DNA of 64,000 nt from contig JAPTYO010000002.1 of NCBI GenBank assembly GCA_036873135.1, forward strand, positions 49,656,204-49,720,203. The letters run 5' to 3'. The notes under the pieces are model-generated. The model did not search any database and was not told where the DNA came from. It saw nothing but the letters and a program-made list of their open reading frames with translations. The position numbers were made by a program, and so were the translations under genes. Shown one piece after another: positions 51,702 through 63,997 of this stretch. Within the stretch, counting starts at the first letter, position 1; each line of letters begins with the position of its first letter. This stretch comes from Clarkia xantiana subsp. parviflora. Its lineage: Eukaryota > Streptophyta > Magnoliopsida > Myrtales > Onagraceae.

Positions 51702-52556
51702 TGTTGCGTCATGGATGAACTGGGTCGTAGGGACGCGTCTGTCTGAGTGGATGAGCGGGCTTTCGAGCTGTAACCCTTCGTCTGAAAGAGGTTTTCGCCT
51801 TGTGCCACTGACGAGTGTTCGGTTTTATCGCCGAGTCTCGGAAAGGTCTGTGTCTCGAAAGGCGGTTGCGTCTCAAGAGGCGTCTGTGTCTCGAAAGGCG
51901 GTTGTGTCTCGGGAGAGCGGATGTGTCTCAGGAAAGCGGATGGCAGTCTGTGCACACGTCTGAACGTCTGGAGCCCTGGTTCCTGCACGAAGGGCCAGTA
52001 CTAGCACGGAGAGGGGGGGGGGGTGGGGGTGGTGCTAGTGGAGCCCTCTCCGATGCCTAAGTCACAATAGGGCTAAAAAGGTAATTCTAGAGAGAGAAAG
52101 TGTTTCTAGAGAGAAGTCAGAGCTCAAAATACCAAAGTTGGGCAAATGAGAGGATGTGTGAAAATGGGTGGCCAAGGTCTCCTATTTATAGGCTTCCTTG
52201 GGATCGGACCCGGTTTTAAAGCGGTTTGATGACGGTTCAAAAGCAAGCGGTAACCGTCATCAATATTGGCAATGCGCGAACTAGACTTCTCTACACGTAA
52301 TGGTAATCGCGTAATCGGTAATCGCGCAATACACGTAGTGCAATCCGGACCTCGTCGAATTTGGGCAATTCGGCGAGGTCCGGATGCAACCAATGTGGTC
52401 CGGACGCGCAATCCGGAGGTCCGGTCCGGACGCGCGTAACGCGCTTCCGGACCGTTTTGACCCTTTGGGAGACGTTTTTCAAGTCGAGATGTAATTTTGA
52501 CGTGTTTACGAGGCCCGAAATATAAATACGAACCCGAATTGGACACATATCCATCA
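51702..52556 (-). repeat. Right (5') LTR of G2
   Basis: 855 bp, complete. TATA box on the minus strand (CTATAAATAG) at 52182-52191. A run of G interrupted by T at 52012-52031 is longer than in the other LTR copies. Confidence 0.93.
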
Positions 52557-53389
52557 CACTTCAAGAAGCACAGTTTGTATAATGTTGGAGTCATTCTATC
52601 AAAGGTTCCCTATGGGATGATGAAAGATGATTCACATAAATGTAAAACTGTGTTCCATTGATATCGGTAAGGTACGTCGCCTTTATAGCTGAAAGGTGAT
52701 AATAAGTTAAATCATATCACTATGTGACATTAATTTGATCCAGCAACTCAAGTGAACGACATGGTAAATGAGAATGGGAACATTTTCATAGTAAATCCAG
52801 TGGGAGGAATAAACCCTATCACACGTAAACATTGTTGCTGTTGAGACGAATCAAGTTGAACCTGATGGTCATATAGCTAAACCAGGAATGACACAACTAC
52901 CTAAAATCCCCATTGTTTCCAGTGGGAGTAAACCAACCATACTTGGTTCCAGATACTAGTGATCAAGGAATGCATCTCGGAAGTAAAACCCCGAGATCAA
53001 GAGGTTGTCATGGAAAAGTTGCAAGTCAAGGTCCTAACACTGCTCTTGTTCCCAATAGAGACAATGCTCCGATAAGAAACATTGTTCCGAGTGGGAGGAT
53101 CGTTCCCAATAGAAATGATGCTACGATAAGAAGCATTATTCCGAGTGGGAGAAAAGATCAGACTAATAAATGGGACTCGCAATGCCTAGACAAGAGTCAA
53201 AGGCAAGTATCCTATTAATTAAGGTGAAAACTATTGACAAGCATTGGAAAGACCTCAAGTGGAGCAATGGAGGAAAATAATAAACGAGAGAGATCGCCTA
53301 AATGAAAGCCAGTATAGTCTATAGTTTATGTACCTGCTAACCACAGGAGCGCAAGGATAAGGTGAGCCCTGAAGTAAGGCTCACCACTG
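52557..53389 (+). pseudogene. Degenerate central region of copia copy D, right part
   Basis: Follows the TSD of G2 and aligns with the reverse complement of copy E near 58800-59800. A block at 53045-53150 holds two tandem copies of a 50-60 bp unit with CCGAGTGGGAG and GTTCCCAATAGA words, likely the remains of the variable hinge between integrase and RT. No integrase motif is legible. Confidence 0.5.
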
Positions 53390-54775
53390 ATGGAAAAAGG
53401 TCGAACCACCCGACATATTGCGAAAGGACTTACCCAATTCACGGAGTGGACTTTGCTAAGAGAAACTCACTGACTATGCGTAAAACCACGGTTAGGGCCA
53501 TTAATAGTCCTGGTCGCAAGTCTCGATCCCGAGCTGCACCAAATGGATGTTAGGACCGCATTCCTCCACGAAAACCTGGAGGAAGAGATATACATGTAAC
53601 AATCGGAAGGTTTCATTACCCCCGGTAACGAACGTAAAGTTTGTAAACTCCAAAGGTCCATCTATGGTCTCAAACAGTCGTCTCGGCAATGGTACCGCAG
53701 ATTCCACGAGGAAATCGTAGGAAACAGATTCGTGAATCTTCACGAGGATCCGTGCGTGTATTATAAGACCTCCGGGTCCAAGTATGTCCTCTTAACCTTA
53801 TACGTGGACGACATACTCATTGCTGTAAATGACATGAGTTTCATGAATAAGTCAAAGTCCTGGTTAGCATCTGTATTTGAGATGAAAGAAATGGGAGAGG
53901 CCACGTATATCTTAGGCATTAAAATTGCTAGAGATCAGGCTACCCGGAAATTGCGTCTATCTCAAGAAGCCTATATCAACAAGCTGTTGAAAAGGTTCAA
54001 ATTACAGGATGCCAAACCTGTGGATACACTGATGGTATTTGGGTGCGCACTGTCAAAACGTGACGGCCCCAAGAACCTGGCAGAGCGCGAGCAGATGAAG
54101 GGTGCAGAATATTTAAGCATGGTTGGTAGTTTGATGTACTCCATGCATTGCACCCTTCCGGATATCTATTATGCCGTCGGCCTAGTAGCACGTTTCTAAT
54201 CAGATCCTGGCTATAGACATTTAAAGGCTGTAAAACGAATAATTCATTATCTGAAAGGTACTGCCGACTATGCTCTGTGCTTTAAGGGCGGGTAGTTAGA
54301 ATTGACCGGTTACAGTGACGCCGACCATGGTGGCGATCCGGATGATCGTAAGTCCACCATAGGGGGAGTGTTCCTCCTTGCTAATGCCGCCATTTCATGG
54401 ACGAGCAAGAAGCAAACCTGTGTCGCGCTGTCAACGATGGAATCAGGATTCATAGCTCTCTCTAAGAATGCACATGAAGCAGTCTGGCTGAAAAGGCTTC
54501 TTACTGCGCTGCTTAATGGTGACGTTGAGAGTAAACCTGTGAAGGTGTTCTCTGACAGTCAGGCAGCCATTGCGGCAGTTAAGAACCTGAAGTCTCATAG
54601 TAGGACCAAACATATTGATGTGAAATATTTTTATGCTAAATCTATGGTAGAAGACAATATAATCACTATGAAATACATGTCCACTGATAATATGATTGCG
54701 GACTCATTAACTAAGCCACTACGTAGGGAGATATTCGAAAAGTATGTAAAACTGCTTGGATTGCGTAGGGTTTAG
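53390..54775 (+). pseudogene. Reverse transcriptase-RNase H remnant of copia copy D
   Basis: RT begins with the remains of a VDF-TVRAI segment, broken by frameshift and stops near 53550-53600, and then reads well from about 53600. SIYGLKQS precedes a long open stretch (53732-54199) that contains the catalytic LYVDDILIA, an LGIKIARD segment and DIYYAVGLVARF. It is followed by TAA at 54197 and TAG at 54293 in the same frame. RNase H (54302-54775) has the GYSDADHGGD start, LANAAISWTSKKQ, ALSTMES and SDSQAAI segments with the acidic catalytic residues, and ends naturally at RRV. The sequence order RT then RNase H and the motifs identify Ty1/copia. With several stops it is inactive. Confidence 0.9.
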
Positions 54776-55776
54776 AAATGACATGTATCTGTGATAACAT
54801 TTTGATATTAGAAATTTACATTTTGTAAGCGAAGGAATTGCAACCGAGTTTATGATCAATCGACGTCATAATGTTTTGATTACATAAGATTTACGGTCTA
54901 TAAACTAAGTCATAGGAGGACGCAATCCTCTGCCAAACTATGTCGAATGTGGGCCTTACCTAGTCACACAGTTATGGTCGTCTTTTGATGGAGGGAGGCC
55001 TCCGCCAAACAAGACTGGGTAAGAGTCAGGGGGATAAACCTGATTAAGCGAGACGATTATCTAGTTTCGAAGTAACTCGACGTGATCTTCATTTCGCATA
55101 TCGCCGTGATGAACTACATTCGTCAGTTAATCACATTCTGGGCCAGATGAGAATCTGTGATAGCATGATTGACATATCTCTTTCCTGTCAACCCAAAAGG
55201 TTCAGGTATGCTATCAACGTGTGCTTCAAACTACGCGTGCCACGCCCGACCACGGGGTCACAGCTCGGTTATGCTAGGAAGGAATCCTCGTGAATCTGGC
55301 GGGCGCAAACTTCTTAACCTCGAGCGTGTGATTGATCCGGGGAGCCTTATGAAGAGGCGCCCGAAGTATCCTCATGGACTCAGAACTCATACCTAAGGTG
55401 AGGCTCAATGCTCGCTTCCCGGCATACGAGTGTAGTGCTGAACAAAAAGGCCCAGTGACCACGTCTTGGAAACCGGTTGGGTTTGACTAAGGGTATGAAC
55501 GATGGGGATGGTCAATTTCACCTGTAATTCATCGATTCTTGTATTCACTAGGTGGCCACCAGCCGGATATTAGTTGAAGGTTGTGAATACTTGTAAGGAT
55601 GCCTTGGAGAAGTGTTCCTATGTTGAAACTAGGCAAATGGAGATTTATCAGTTGACCTAGGATACAACGCGGTACAATGTTGTTTATAACAGGCTGATTA
55701 GAGAAAATGGAATCAACGTTCCGCAGGCGCTACAATAATCCTAACAGATGAGTAGCACGATGCCCGTCGTATCCGC
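54776..55776 (+). other. 3' non-coding region of copia copy D
   Basis: It is the inverted counterpart of 57444-56460 in copy E, so the two form arms of a large imperfect palindrome around the E LTR. It stops at GTATCCGC, about 110-120 bp before the place where the D 3' LTR should start according to copy E. No gene is seen. Confidence 0.7.
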
Positions 55777-56354
55777 TGTTGGATTACGGGGACGTAATAC
55801 TACGGAATGCTAAACGTGTACATGCAAGTAATCTAACTACGCAGCGGAATAATGTACACATACCTCAATAGCTTTCCTACCCAAGAACGATGTGGAGGGG
55901 GTTCTGATCCTCCAGTCGGAACCCGTACAAGTTCTTCATGAGAAGAAGTCCTACGCAGTATAAGCTCCACAGCAAATCCTCTGATCGATTCTTCAACGGG
56001 GACAGAACCTCGGATTGATTATGGTGTGCCGAAATCTCTACTAAGGGGGTGAGAGGGTTTCTCTCAAGTTCCTCAATGGAGGGACTTATGAATTACTTGA
56101 TGTGTAAAACCCCTTAGGAGACTCCCTATATATAGGATTGGTGGAGTTGACAAAAGTCCACTCCAACCAATGTGGGACTAGGGTTCGGCCGAACCACCTA
56201 TTAAGGGAGGGAGGCCCAATATTGGGCCTCCCATGTCAATTAGGAATTGGGTCAAGCCGAATTAACCTACTATGACATTTACCCAATTATCTTAGGTAAT
56301 ATCCTTAATATAAACGGGCTACCATTTACGGCGCCACGTCACCATATGCTAACT
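55777..56354 (-). repeat. Left (3') LTR of copia copy E
   Basis: 578 bp from TGTTGGATTACGG to CATATGCTAAC(T) on the plus strand; it matches 63419-63997. A TATA-like CTATATATAG is near 56127. An inverted GGGAGGCCCAATATTGGGCC motif is near 56208-56230. Confidence 0.88.
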
Positions 56355-56370
56355 GCTCCCACTCGCCGGA
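56355..56370 (-). other. Polypurine tract of copia copy E
   Basis: The minus strand reads CCGGCGAGTGGGAGC next to the LTR start, similar to the AAGTGGGAG-type tracts of plant copia elements. Confidence 0.65.
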
Positions 56371-57444
56371 ATGGGAGGGTTCCTGTTAATGTATTGTCAT
56401 CCAATAGCATCAACGTCTCAGTTTTAGTCATTGTCTCCGTCTCCGAATAGTTCATACGAGGTTTACCGTGCGACCGCCGGATACAACGGGCATCGTGCTA
56501 CTCATCTGTTAGGAGTTTTGTAGCGCCCGCAGAACGTTGATTCCCTTTCGTAAATCAATCCTGTTAAAAATAAAACATGTACCACACTGTATCCTTGGTC
56601 AACTGATAATTCTCCAATTGCCCAGTTTTCCACATAGGAATACTTCTCCAGGGCATCCGTACAAGTGTTCACAACCTTCAACTAATATCTGGTTGGTGGC
56701 CACCTAGTGAACACAAGAGTCGGTGAATTATAGGTGAACATGACCATCCCCATCGCTTATAACCTTATTCTAACTCAACCGGTTTCCCAAGACGTGGTCA
56801 CTTGGCCTTTTTCTTTGGCACTACGCTCGTACGCCGGGAAGCAAACATTGAGCCAGACCTTAGGTATAAGTTCTGAGTCCGAGAGGATACTTTGGGTGCC
56901 TCTTCATAAGTATGCGCCCTTTGAATCACAAGGATTCTAGCTAGCAGAACCAAGCATGACCCCGTGGTCGAACATGGCACGCGCAGTATGAAGCACGCAT
57001 CGATAGCACACCTGGACAAGCCAGGGATGGGATATGTCAATAATGCTATCAAAGAATCTTTTATCTTGCCCTGAATGTGATTTTAATGATGGACAGAGTC
57101 CAACATGGCGATTTACAAAACGAAGATTAAGTCTTGCTGTAAGCGTGACAAAGTTATCGTTTCGTCTAACCAGGTTTATCCTCCTGGTTCTTAGCCGATC
57201 TTGTTGTGGTAGAGGTCCCCCTCTCCTACAAGATGACCGTGCCTGTGTGACGAGGCATGGTTCACATTCGACATAATTTTGATGGAAGAATTTTACCTCT
57301 TCCTACGACCTAGTTTATAGACCATAAATCCGATGTTATTTATCATTATGACGTCGATAGATCATATACTCAATTTGCAATTCTTTTATTCAATCGAAAT
57401 ATTATTTCAAATGTCAAAATGCTATCACTTATACAAGCCACTTA
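56371..57444 (-). other. 3' non-coding region of copia copy E
   Basis: Inverted counterpart of 54776-55776 in copy D. No gene is seen. The open frames (for example 57034-57276 plus) are not conserved in D. Confidence 0.65.
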
Positions 57445-58800
57445 TTAAGCCCTACGTAATCCAAACAGTTTTACGTGCTTTTCGAAAATCTCTCTACGTA
57501 ATGGCTTAGTCAATGGGTCCGCGACCATATTGTCTGTGGACGAGTATTCTAAAGCGATTATATTGTCTTCCAAAACAGATTTAGCATAATTGTATTTCAC
57601 ATAAATATGTTTGATCCTACTATGGTACTTTGGATTCTTAACTGCTGCAATGGCTGCCTGACTCTCGGAGTATACCTTCACAGGTTTATTCGTCTTGCCA
57701 GTGCCAATTAAAGCACTAAGAAGCCTTTTCAGCCAGATTGCTTCTTGTGCGTTTTTGGAGAGGGCAAATAATTCTGATTCCATAGTGGAAAGCTCGACAC
57801 ATGATTGGTTCTTGCTTACCCATGATATGGCAGCATTGGCAAGGAGGAAAACCCCTCCTGTGGTGGACTTACGATCATCCAGATCGCTACCGTGCTCGTC
57901 GTCACTATAACCGGTCAATTCTATCTATTTGACCTCATAGCACAGAACATAGTCGACAGTACCTTTCAGATATCTTATAATTCGTCTCATGGCCTTTAGA
58001 TTTTGATAACTAGGATCTGACTGGAATCTTGCTACTAGGCCCACAACGTAACAGATATCCGGCTGAGTACATAGCATGGCATACATTAGACTTCCTACCA
58101 TGCTCAGATACTCTGCATTCTTCATCTGTTTACGCTCTCGCTGGTTCTTCGGGCCATCACGCTTTGACAGCGCAAACCCGAACACAACCGGCGTATCCAC
58201 GGGTTTGGCATTGAGCATTCTGAATCTTTTCAACAGTTTGTTGATATATGATTCTTGAGACAGACACAATATCTGGGCGTCACGATCTCGAGCAATTTTA
58301 ATGCCTAAGATGTACGTGGCCTCTCCCATGTCTTTCATCTCAAATGCTGATGCTAAACAGGACTTTGATTTGTTCATGAAACTCACATCGTTCGCAGCAA
58401 TGAGAATGTCATCTACGTATAAGGTTATGATGACATGCTTAGACCTGGAGGTCTTGGCGTAAACGCAGGGATCCTCGTGAAGGTTCACAAATTTGTTTCC
58501 AACGATTTCCTCGTGGAACCTGAGATACTATTGCCAAGTCGATCGTTTAAGACCATAGATAGATCATTGGAGATTGCAAACTTTTACGTTCTTTATCAGG
58601 AGTAATGAAACCCTCTGGCTGCTCCATATAGATCTCTTCCTCCAGGTTTCCATGGAGGAATGCGGTCTTATCATCCATTTGGTGCAGCTCTAGATCGAGG
58701 CATGCAACAAGGGCAAGGATGGCCCTGACTGTGGTGTAACGCACAGTTGGTGAGTATGTTTCATCAAAGTCCACTCCGTGAATTTGGGTATATAATTTCG
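57445..58800 (-). pseudogene. Reverse transcriptase-RNase H remnant of copia copy E
   Basis: RT starts with FDETYSPTVRYTTVRAIL and HGNLEEEIYMEQPEGF (58774-58600), shifts frame near 58550 and continues from 58488 with LYVDDILIAAND, LGIKIARD and DICYVVGLVARF segments to a TAG at 57925. RNase H follows in the same frame (57918-57445) with GYSDDEHGSD, AISWVSKNQSC, LSTMESE and the natural end GLRRA. Compared with copy D this copy retains more of the RT N-terminus. One frameshift and one stop make it inactive. Confidence 0.9.
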
Positions 58801-60839
58801 CAATCGTTCGAGTTTTGCACCACTCAACTTTTCAATCAGTAGTGAATTCTAAAATTTCACTTTCTAGCTCTGCGGTTAGCAGGTAAATCAACTTATGACC
58901 AAAAACCGAATTTATTTTCATTTAGACAATTTCATCCTCCATTTTTTTCCTCCATTCCTTCGTTTGAGGTCCCTCTCACTTGATGGGATACTTCTTTGAC
59001 AGAAGTTCGTTGCCTTTGACTATGTCTAGGCTCGACAATCCCATCTATAGTCTGATCGTTAGTCCCACTCGGAATAATGCTTCTTTCGGATCATCACTCA
59101 CACTGGGAACAATGGCGGTGCTAGAACTTTGATCTACAATTTTCTCAGGATAACCTCTCGATCTCAGGATTTTATTTTCGAGAAGTATTCCTTGATCACT
59201 AGGATTTGGAACCAAGTTGGTCGTTTCCCTCCCACTAGGAATAATGGGCAGTTGTATTAGCTCGGCATTACGATTATCAAGTCTGACTTGATTCGCATTA
59301 ATATTTAGTGATAATATTTAGTGATGATTATGTGAGGGGGAGTGAGCCCTCTCACTGGATTTATTATGAGGATGTTTCCCCCATCATTTACCATGTCATT
59401 AACTAATACATTTACTAATTCCATATCATTCTCCCACTCGAAGTAAGTGGGACCTGAGAATCTACGTTAACCATTTATTGATTCGATCAGTACTATGTCC
59501 GTTTCGTTCAGCAAAGCATTGGAAATCTATACTCAAACTCTTATAATGTTTCATGTTCGACCACGTTACTATTAATCCAAGCTAATTTTAAACCTGTATA
59601 TTTTAAGAGTAGCCCGTACTCTTAATAAATACTTGTTTAATGCGCAAATTAATGCTACTTTATGATAAGGTTTTACCCGTATCATTTTAACGCGTCAACC
59701 GATCTTATTAGAACATAGTGTTACATTAATATGAACCAACTTAATTTCATCCCGTAGGAACAATTAATGTTGAGTTCTATCATAATGTAATTTTTTTTTT
59801 TTTAACTATGTTTCTCGAAGTATTTAATAATATGATTGCTTAGCCAAACTTTTCGTTAAAGGCTTATAGTGGGAGTGTCATTTTACTGACTACTTCCTTT
59901 CGTTTGTTAACTCATCCAGAGACTTATCCACCTCATGGACTATGCATTTGAGCTCTTGCTTAATGCAATAGTTGATGTACTACTCGATCGTAGTAACTTT
60001 AAAGCATACTTCTAACTATAGTAGTCATCAATGAGTTATTTCCAAAGGATTATAAACGAAAATTCAGCATTCATTCATTAAAACACTTCATTATTAAATT
60101 TGTACTTCAAAACGATGTGTTCCGTCTCTCAAGGCACACGCGCGTACGGCGCATAAAACCAGTTTTATCTCGTGGATTAAATCGTTTCGTTTCCAAATTT
60201 AATTTAACCGGTTTTGAACATGTTTAATTATTACGCAAATAATCATTTTAAATGGAGTACTAACAAATAAGAATTACAAAATATTTCGATCTAGCTACGC
60301 ATTGATGGGTATGTTCAGTTCAATTGCACCGACTGAGATGACGGAGTATGTGAGTCATTTCGTTTTATTCGTCCACTTTTACCTGGTCGAAATTTTGGTC
60401 CTAACCCGTAGGTTTGTATTTTCGTTTCGGATCGTTCTCGTTCGACCGAGACGTTAAATTGATTAAGCAAATTGAGCTTCGAATCGAGCAACAATTACTT
60501 TATTCAATAACTCTGAATCTCAAAATAACCAAAATTTTAGAAATGAACAACGAACGATAAATGACAATGGTATAGTTCTTGATCTGAAGTTTGCATATTT
60601 GATCCATGATTCTGGCGCATATAGTCGAGAACTTTGAGCCATGTTGAACATCTCGTCTGAGTAAATACACGAGTGAATCACTTCAAATGATCAGTGTCCA
60701 TATAGAACATTTTACAGCTTCATACACATGATCTACGAGGCGTATTTGAGACGCACTTTATCAACGGGGTTTAACCCACAGGATTATCGTATATGACTTA
60801 TTCGGTCAAGTTCTCTTCTTGCTATGCGGATCATGTTTC
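58801..60839 (-). pseudogene. Degenerate central region of copia copy E
   Basis: Colinear with 33202-34117 plus 52557-53389 of copy D. At about 2 kb it has the size expected for the rest of gag, protease and integrase of a copia element, but I can read no catalytic motif. Hinge-like CCCACTCGGAATAATG repeats are near 59068-59250. Confidence 0.5.
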
Positions 60840-61382
60840 ACTTCTTTCGAACTCACTATGGTGAGCAGATAAGGTTTCCCTTTCACTGCTGTGGTTACTC
60901 TATTTGATTAGGCTCAAGGCTATTGAGTGCTGTCAATATCAGACAACCATATACATCCTTTCCATGTTGACCTTCCATCCTGAAGACCCGATGCGGGTTT
61001 TACGCCGACATCCACGAAAAGAGAGAAGACCATCTCATTCAACCGAAAAATTTCTAGCGTTTGCATCCTTACTTCCACCGAGGCGGATGCGAAGGAATAC
61101 TAAGCTATAACATTGTCTGGTTCCAATTGAAGTCTTCTTCAACCCCTTTTTACCACCATATATGCGTTCAGATCATCAAAGAACCTACTCCAATTCTTGG
61201 GGAAACAAATTATCACATTAATTTCGCATTGTCAAAATCGTACAGATTACTATATTCATCCGTAGTTGTCCTCTCCACTTTTCGGAATCGTAGTGGAGAG
61301 TTCAAAAAACAATCCAATTTTATTCATCATAATTAATACCATCAAGATTGCGAGTAATATCGAATCGCACTAATTGAGCCAA
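60840..61382 (-). pseudogene. gag remnant of copia copy E
   Basis: Alignment to copy D places the former start codon at 61382-61380, now TTG. A segment reading LDGINYDE follows, then stops and indels. Only the first part is readable. Confidence 0.5.
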
Positions 61383-62777
61383 CTCACACATTGATGATTA
61401 TGAAAATTAGGAAGACAATAACATTTTGACAAAATTGCAAACATCGGATTATCTATTAAGATGGAACACAACAAATAGTGATCTCTCAGTCATCTAGACC
61501 AAACCGACCGCCAGTAAACCGAGGGAAGGGGGTCCGTGAAAGAGTTCACACTACCGTCGTGTTCAATCTAACAGATCAGTCTTTTGAAAACGGTTATTAT
61601 ATTGCAAATTACCACAACGGGAATTTTCAAATAAGCATACCCGATCTTGGCTTTCCCAAGGCCCTTCTGATTTTTTTTAAAAAGTTATCCGATAATTTAC
61701 GCATGCATAATACTATATCACGCCATAAATATCGAACAAACCAAACAACATGCTTACGCGTCATGCGTCTAATGTTCCTAGCATACATAATTCTACGTAA
61801 AGTAAATTATTACATGCTTTTAGTCCTGAACATTCTAGCATGCGTGTCAAAACATGCAAATTCCGCACACATCATGCATAATTGGCGACTGGAATTTTCG
61901 GTTTTGAAAACGTTTTGAAAATATTAGGGGTTGTTTTGCAATTCATGCTTACAATCAATCATGTGAAATTTCTAGACATGGATTCTAGGTACTTTTAATC
62001 AGCATATCATGTCTATGCTATTGCGCATACCATATATTTAAATCCCAGTGCTTAATGCTAGCTTGACTAAGTCAAGACGACAGTTCTAATATATGTTACA
62101 GAAAGTAAACAATTGCAATTCAGCCCACTAATTTAATCCAGTCCCAAAAGCATGCGTATCCGAGATCCATCCCCATAATCGTAACTAGGCATTAGGGTTT
62201 GAAACGAAAATGTGTAAAAAACAGAAACCCTAAGAGTACTGTTTAGGATAATTTTAAAGTTCGAAAACATTTTGGATTTAAAAATTGACATCCTACTTTA
62301 TTGAACATTTAAAATTTTTTGAAAATTTTAAAAAGTTGGTTCGGTCCAATTTTAAAATCCGGTTCGGGTCGGTTCGATTTTAAAAAGCCGATTTGGTCCG
62401 AAACAGTTCAATAAAATAAGATTGCGGTTCGGTTCATCACTCGAAACCAGTTCGGTTTAGATTCACTTAGTTACCTAGGTCCAACCCTACCCATCTAGGT
62501 CGGTCCGATTAAGAAAACCCGGATTGGTTTAACCCGCTCCGTTAATGCAAATTGGGTTGACACATAAACCATAGTGGGTTCGGCCAAAATACTTCTCTTG
62601 GGCTAAATAGAGTTTTAGAATCCACCAAAAACTTAACTTAGCCCACAAGAAATATTAATTATGTAAAATAATTTCCAATATTTCTAATATATATATATAT
62701 ATAAAATATCGGCACATTATCAATATATATATAAATATTGTCAAGATTCTATCTTTAAGATTTAAATCAATCAACAA

Positions 62778-62808
<31 letters not shown>

Positions 62809-63405
62809 ATTGTCAAATATATATTTAGGGATGAAATATATAGACAATATATCTCTTAATCCTTTTAAGTAACTAAATTCTATCAATATATCTTTATCCC
62901 TATCTTTTAGCTAAATATATTGATAGTTTATATACTTTAGTATATATTGTAAATCTTTTCCTTATCTTTCCAATTTATAGATATATCGTTCCCTTTAATA
63001 AAATTAAAATATGGTAACAAATATATCTACAATGCTAGGCCGGCCAAATTTTCTTACTTGCACCCTAAGAAATTAAAATTTTTACCTAATAATTCACCTA
63101 GGGTTTTCAGCCATAACACAAAAATTGTCAAATTTTAAGATCAAACACTATTATGATCATGAATCCAAAAATAGTTCTTGATAAAAACTCATCGTGTTCT
63201 TGAAGATTATGAACATCAAACTCAAATTTAAACAATAATTTCGACTTTGATCTTTAAAAACATGTAAAATCCGAAATTTTAAGTTTGAAAAGATCGAAAA
63301 CATGAAATTTTGTACAAATTTTTGGATTTCACACCAAAATTTCGGTGTTCATAATAAAAACTCAAGAAAATCAGTTTATCAAAATTTTAAGAACTCCTAA
63401 CACTC
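61383..63405 (-). other. Leader of copia copy E
   Basis: Non-coding. It contains inverted matches to the leaders of F and D, the CCGAACCGG-type repeat at 62330-62540 and TA-rich runs at 62690-62702 and 62777-62806. It lacks the Helitron-like insertion of copy D. Confidence 0.7.
62330..62540. repeat. CCGAACCGG-type repeats in the leader of copy E
   Basis: Reverse-complement form (GGTTCGGTCC, CCGGTTCGGGTCGG) of the repeats at 1-260 and 4709-5005, more degenerate than in copy D. Confidence 0.7.
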
Positions 63406-63418
63406 GCTCTGATACCAC
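63406..63418 (-). other. Primer binding site of copia copy E
   Basis: The minus strand reads GTGGTATCAGAGC directly after the LTR. TGGTATCAGAGC is the standard plant copia site for initiator tRNA-Met. Confidence 0.92.
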
Positions 63419-63997
63419 TGCTGGATTACGGGGACGTAATACTACGGAATGCTAAACGTGTACATGCAAGTAATCTAACTACGCATCGGATTAATGTACA
63501 CATACCTCAATAGCTTTCCTGCCCAAGAACGATGTTGAGGGAGTTCCGATCCTCCGGTCGGAACCCGTACAAGTTCTTTGTGAGAAGAAGTCCTACGCGG
63601 TATAAGCTCCACAGCAAATCCTCTTATCGATTCTTCAATGGGGACAGAACCTCAGACTGATTATGGTGTGCCGAAATTTCTACTAAGGGGGTGAGAGGGT
63701 TTCTCTCAAGTTCCTCAATCGAGGGACTTATGAATTACTTGTTGTGTAAAACCCCTTAGGAGACCTCCCTATATATATGATTGGTGGAGTGGAAAAAAGT
63801 CCACTCCAACCAATGTGGGACTAGGGTTCGACCGAACCATCTATTAAGGGAGGGAGGCCCAATTTTGGGCCTCCCATGTCAATTAGGAATTGGGTCAAGC
63901 CCAATTAACCTAATATGACATATACCCAATTATCTTAGGTAATATTCTTAATATTAACGGGCTACCATTTATGGCGTCACGTCACCATATGCTAACA
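63419..63997 (-). repeat. Right (5') LTR of copia copy E
   Basis: 579 bp, TGCTGGATTACGG to ATATGCTAACA on the plus strand, complete within the window with three flanking bases to spare. Confidence 0.88.

Larger units (their letters stand above)
34118..52556 (-). mobile_element. Gypsy-type element G2 (gag only), minus orientation, split by the Tat element
   Basis: LTRs at 34118-34830 and 51702-52556 are flanked by a perfect 5-bp duplication CACTT (34113-34117 and 52557-52561). The PBS is beside the right LTR and the polypurine tract beside the left. After the 8.8-kb Tat element is removed, the element is about 9.6 kb. The only recognisable gene is a broken gag near the PBS (51652-49657). The remaining internal sequence is non-coding and holds three tandem arrays. 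No protease, RT or integrase is seen, so it depended on another element. Copy E aligns across the insertion site and confirms it. Confidence 0.93.
2247..55776 (+). mobile_element. Ty1/copia-family copy D, the host of most other insertions
   Basis: Copy D starts with a 5' LTR (2247-2704) and a tRNA-Met type PBS. It continues through a leader (2718-3272, 4413-5500, 22592-22927), a gag-like frame (32665-33201), degenerate central sequence (33202-34117, 52557-53389) and an RT-RNase H remnant (53390-54775), and ends in 3' non-coding sequence at 55776. Interruptions are the Helitron-like element, LARD A, LARD B and G2. Copy E, the same family on the opposite strand, aligns across each break and so confirms that the pieces belong together. 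Several stop codons show D is old and inactive. Its 3' LTR is not in the window and is expected beyond copy E. Confidence 0.8.
55777..63997 (-). mobile_element. Ty1/copia-family copy E, minus orientation, inserted in copy D
   Basis: LTRs lie at 55777-56354 (3') and 63419-63997 (5'). PBS, leader, a gag remnant, a degenerate central part and RT-RNase H follow in minus-strand order. It is the same family as D and F. The left flank is TCCGC and the right flank visible in the window is only TCT, so the target duplication cannot be judged. LTR identity looks around 95 percent, older than the gypsy and LARD B insertions. Multiple stops and frameshifts make it inactive. Confidence 0.85.
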
